From the NCBI GenBank assembly GCA_045628845.1, contig JAZQQE010000029.1:1-5932 (forward strand): a stretch of DNA of 5,932 nt, read 5' to 3'. The notes below the pieces were generated by a model. The model saw only the letters and a list, made by a program, of their open reading frames with translations, was not told where the DNA came from and did not search any database. Shown here in pieces: positions 3,792 to 5,932 of this stretch. The stretch comes from RGIG7949 sp045628845 (lineage in GTDB: Bacteria; Bacillota; Clostridia; Oscillospirales; Oscillospiraceae). The translations under genes were made by a program, and so were the position numbers. Each line of letters opens with the position of its first letter. Within the stretch, counting starts at the first letter, position 1.

Positions 3792-5789
3792 TCATAGCAG
3801 AGTGCCGCCCGTAACGGTCGCCTCGGCGATGCTTCCGAGGTCGAGCGAGTCGGAGCGCTTCGTGCTCGCGAGCTTCGCTATGAGCTCCGTCTTCACGCGC
3901 AGGTCGCCCGTCACGCCGCGGCGCTCCGCCTCGGCGCGGGCCTCGGCCTCCGCCGCCGCGAGAGCGGCCTTTTCCGCGTCCGCGCGGACCTTGAAAACGC
4001 TGTTGCCCGACGCGGCGTGGACGGTGTAGCCGTCTATGCCGACGGGAGTGTAGTTCGGGTGTATCTCGACCTCTGCCGTGACCGACACGCTGCCGACTAT
4101 CGCGCCGACGGCGTTGGCGACTCCCGCGTTTTCGGGGATGACGCACTCCGTGCCGAGCGCCGCCGCGACGTCGGGCAGGAAGATGTGCGTCGGCGCGCCG
4201 ATGCCGACGAGTGCCGCGCGCGTGGAGAAGCCGAAGTCGAAAAACGGCTTTTCGCCGCGGCGGAACGCATCCCACGAGGCGTCGATGAGGTCCATGGGCG
4301 GCTCTATCTTCGGGAAGCGGTCGCGCATGAGGATGCGCACGAGGTTGACGTACAGCTTGCGCTTTACCGCGTCGTAGACCTCGTCGCAGAACTCCGCGAG
4401 GGCGTCCTCGCGCATGCCGAGGCAGCGCATGACGAATATCGCCGCAAGGCGCGCGGCCTCCGTGTCGTAGGCGTCGAAGTCGCCGCGCAGGTGCATTATA
4501 TCGGTCGGGGTGAGTCCGCAGCGCAGGACGTAGCCCTCGTTTTCGAGGCGTGCCGTGTCGAGATGGTACACGTCCGTACCCGCCGCGGCGGCGGCCTCCC
4601 GCAGCCCGAGCGGGCCCGCTTTCAGTGCGTTCACGAGCGCGAGGTCGGCTTCGCGGAGCGCCGCGCGCTGTGACGGCTCGCGGACGAGCGTGTAGAATTC
4701 GTGTACGGGCTGGGTGTGCGTCCACCTTCCCGCGACGAGCTTGCGCAGAGTCTCCGTAACGCCGGGCCAATCCCGCGCGAGCAGGGAGGTGGGTGCGACG
4801 CGCCGCGTTTCGAGCACGAGCTTTTTATCGTACGCGCGCACCGCGCTGTCGCCGCCGAGGCCGCAGGTGTCTATGAACACCCCGCGCACGAAGGTGCGCC
4901 ACGAGCCTATGCTTATCCCGTCCGACGCGCGCACGGGCGCGCCGTCCTTGATGAGCGAAATGTCCGTCGTCGTGCCGCCCATGTCGACGATGACCGCGTC
5001 GTCGCGCCCCGCGAGGGCGCGCCCGCCGAGCACCGACGCCGCGGGCCCGCAGAGTATCGTCTCCACGGGGCGCAGGCGCGCGAACGTCTCGCTCATGAGG
5101 CTGCCGTCGCTGCGGACTATCATGACGGGCGCCGTCACGCCGCGCTCGTCGAACGCGCGGCGGATGGCCTGCAAAAATTCGCCTATTATCGGGACGAGCT
5201 TCGCGTTGAGCAGAGTGCCCGCGCCGCGGCGCACGCTGTTGAGCCCGTTGAAGAGCTCGCTCCCGCATACGACCGAGACCCCGAAGCGCTCCGAGAAGAG
5301 CTCCTTGGCGCGCTTTTCGGCGACGGCGCCGTTTTTCATCGCGAAGAGCTCCACGACGCCGAGGCTGTCGGCGTCCGCCATCCACGGGGCGGCGTCAGCA
5401 AGCAGGGCGTCCCAGTCCACGTCCGGCACGTCCCTGCCGTCGAACGTGCCCGCGCAGTCGCAGAAGAAGAGGGAGTCGGCCTCCGTTATGCCGTACGCCG
5501 CTCCGACGCGGTCGAGCGTGCCCTGCCCGACCCCGATGAAGAGGAGCTTCGCGCGCCCGCCCTTGCCCTCGACGCAGGCGTTGGTGGCGAGCGTCGTGGA
5601 GAGCGATGCGAGCTGTGCGCTCTGCAGAAGATCGCGGGGCAGACCGTCCATCGCGCGGCCTATGCCGAGCGCGAGGTCCTCGCGCGTCGTGAGCGACTTC
5701 GCGCCCGCGAGCACCTTCCCCGTTTCAAAATCGTATATGACGGCGTCGGTGTAGGTGCCGCCGGTGTCTATGCCGATACCGAGCTTCAT
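3792..5789 (-). CDS. Solitary HyuA-like hydantoinase/oxoprolinase-family protein
   Basis: A 665-residue protein of the hydantoinase A / 5-oxoprolinase N-domain superfamily, built on the ASKHA ATPase fold. The N-terminal domain begins with GIGIDTGGTYTDAVIYD (4-20), the first phosphate loop. The main domain (about 195-480) has LCGPAASVLGG (246-256) and VDMGGTTTDISLI (268-280), the second phosphate loop. GLTPTDIMHL (425-434), GIGAPTHIFLPDVA (529-542) and AGVANAVGAIVG (555-566) match the usual later motifs, the last two near the nucleotide site. Family members perform ATP-dependent opening of five-membered cyclic amides such as hydantoins or 5-oxoproline, or related carboxylations, usually with a HyuB partner. 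No HyuB is seen here, so the substrate is open. Cytosolic. The ATG at 5789 is chosen because it starts the conserved MKLGIGIDTGG and has GAGGGGGA 6 nt upstream; the frame's earlier start at 5840 lies upstream of the likely transcript start. Confidence 0.9.
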   Translation of the reverse strand: MKLGIGIDTGGTYTDAVIYDFETGKVLAGAKSLTTREDLALGIGRAMDGLPRDLLQSAQLASLSTTLATNACVEGKGGRAKLLFIGVGQGTLDRVGAAYGITEADSLFFCDCAGTFDGRDVPDVDWDALLADAAPWMADADSLGVVELFAMKNGAVAEKRAKELFSERFGVSVVCGSELFNGLNSVRRGAGTLLNAKLVPIIGEFLQAIRRAFDERGVTAPVMIVRSDGSLMSETFARLRPVETILCGPAASVLGGRALAGRDDAVIVDMGGTTTDISLIKDGAPVRASDGISIGSWRTFVRGVFIDTCGLGGDSAVRAYDKKLVLETRRVAPTSLLARDWPGVTETLRKLVAGRWTHTQPVHEFYTLVREPSQRAALREADLALVNALKAGPLGLREAAAAAGTDVYHLDTARLENEGYVLRCGLTPTDIMHLRGDFDAYDTEAARLAAIFVMRCLGMREDALAEFCDEVYDAVKRKLYVNLVRILMRDRFPKIEPPMDLIDASWDAFRRGEKPFFDFGFSTRAALVGIGAPTHIFLPDVAAALGTECVIPENAGVANAVGAIVGSVSVTAEVEIHPNYTPVGIDGYTVHAASGNSVFKVRADAEKAALAAAEAEARAEAERRGVTGDLRVKTELIAKLASTKRSDSLDLGSIAEATVTGGTLL

Positions 5790-5795
5790 GGCGTG

Positions 5796-5803
5796 TCCCC
5801 CTC
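5796..5803 (-). promoter_or_regulatory. Atypical ribosome binding site of the HyuA-like gene
   Basis: The minus strand reads GAGGGGGA, 6 nt before the ATG at 5789. It is G-rich but only a partial match to GGAGG, weaker than the sites of the other genes here. Confidence 0.5.
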
Positions 5804-5830
5804 GGAAGAATGTGTTTTTTACTGCTGAAA

Positions 5831-5859
5831 AGTATAACACATAATTCGGTCATTTTCAC
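5831..5859 (-). promoter_or_regulatory. Likely promoter of the HyuA-like gene
   Basis: Minus strand GTGAAA (5854-5859), a 17-bp spacer, and TATACT (5831-5836): 4 of 6 and 5 of 6 consensus matches with ideal spacing. Transcription would start near 5824, giving a leader of about 35 nt, which excludes the ATG at 5840 as the start. Confidence 0.6.
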
Positions 5860-5928
5860 TAAAATTTATGCCGTATTCATTATGCGGGTTGACGTGAAAT
5901 TGTGTCCAAACCGTTAAAAAGCGTGAAA
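5854..5928. repeat. Three GTGAAA/TTTCAC motifs upstream of the HyuA-like gene
   Basis: TTTCAC at 5854-5859 (the -35 box of the HyuA-like promoter on the other strand), and GTGAAA at 5894-5899 and 5923-5928, the latter two both as CGTGAAA. The rest of the stretch to the window end is AT-rich and holds no gene. A weak plus-strand -35-like TTGACG is at 5889-5894. The motifs could be regulator sites or chance. Confidence 0.25.
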
Positions 5929-5932
5929 ATAC

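Noticed and set aside
3420..3814. Small frames inside the 3363-3791 gap on both strands
   Set aside because: They consist of translated hairpin repeats, lack ribosome binding sites, and run through the terminator.
3727..4770. Minus-strand 347-codon frame overlapping the HyuA-like gene
   Set aside because: Its product is extremely Arg- and Gly-rich with no domain signal, it runs through the terminator, and it lies in a shifted frame of a gene with clear motifs.
4701..5828. Two plus-strand frames (375 and 346 codons) opposite the HyuA-like gene
   Set aside because: No ribosome binding site or recognisable motif; composition is that of complementary-strand GC-rich codons.

Overview
The window looks like chromosomal DNA from a GC-rich member of the Firmicutes, most likely class Clostridia. 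The signs are strong AGGAGG-type ribosome binding sites on most genes, near-consensus vegetative promoters, a small ECF-type sigma factor paired with a DUF4367 membrane protein, a MalY/PatB-type PLP enzyme, and a GC-rich hairpin-laden intergenic repeat of the kind I recall from gut Clostridia. No phage, transposase, CRISPR, tRNA or rRNA gene is visible. The taxonomic placement is inference; genus cannot be read from the sequence.

Layout. (1) 1-1443, minus strand: an ECF-type sigma factor (TTG start) overlaps by 8 bp a one-pass membrane protein with a C-terminal DUF4367 domain, a probable anti-sigma factor or sensor. The start of a lipoprotein follows 82 bp later and runs off the left edge. 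This is a signalling cassette for the cell envelope. (2) 1444-1510: a rho-independent terminator for the next gene, leaving almost no room for a separate sigma-operon promoter. (3) 1511-2710, minus: a 399-residue MalY/PatB-type aminotransferase / C-S lyase with all expected PLP motifs. (4) 2711-2852: a divergent intergenic region with a near-perfect minus-strand promoter whose -10 box sits at the centre of a 27-bp palindrome (11 of 13 pairs). (5) 2853-3362, plus: a compact nitroreductase-family flavoprotein. (6) 3363-3791: about 430 bp without a gene, filled by a composite repeat of hairpins framed by two 25-bp copies (24/25 identical), then the terminator of the last gene. (7) 3792-5789, minus: a 665-residue HyuA-like hydantoinase/oxoprolinase-family ASKHA protein with its own promoter and terminator, and no HyuB partner on its transcript. 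(8) 5790-5932: its promoter region with three GTGAAA/TTTCAC motifs.

The genes do not form one pathway. The sigma, anti-sigma and lipoprotein genes act together. The PLP enzyme and nitroreductase probably share a regulatory region and might be co-controlled. The HyuA-like gene is an independent unit. Nothing here proves a novel system. The most worthwhile points are the palindrome over the lyase promoter, the solitary HyuA-like protein, the terminator placed directly before the sigma operon, the composite intergenic repeat, and the unusual preference for the AUA isoleucine codon in the GC-rich genes.
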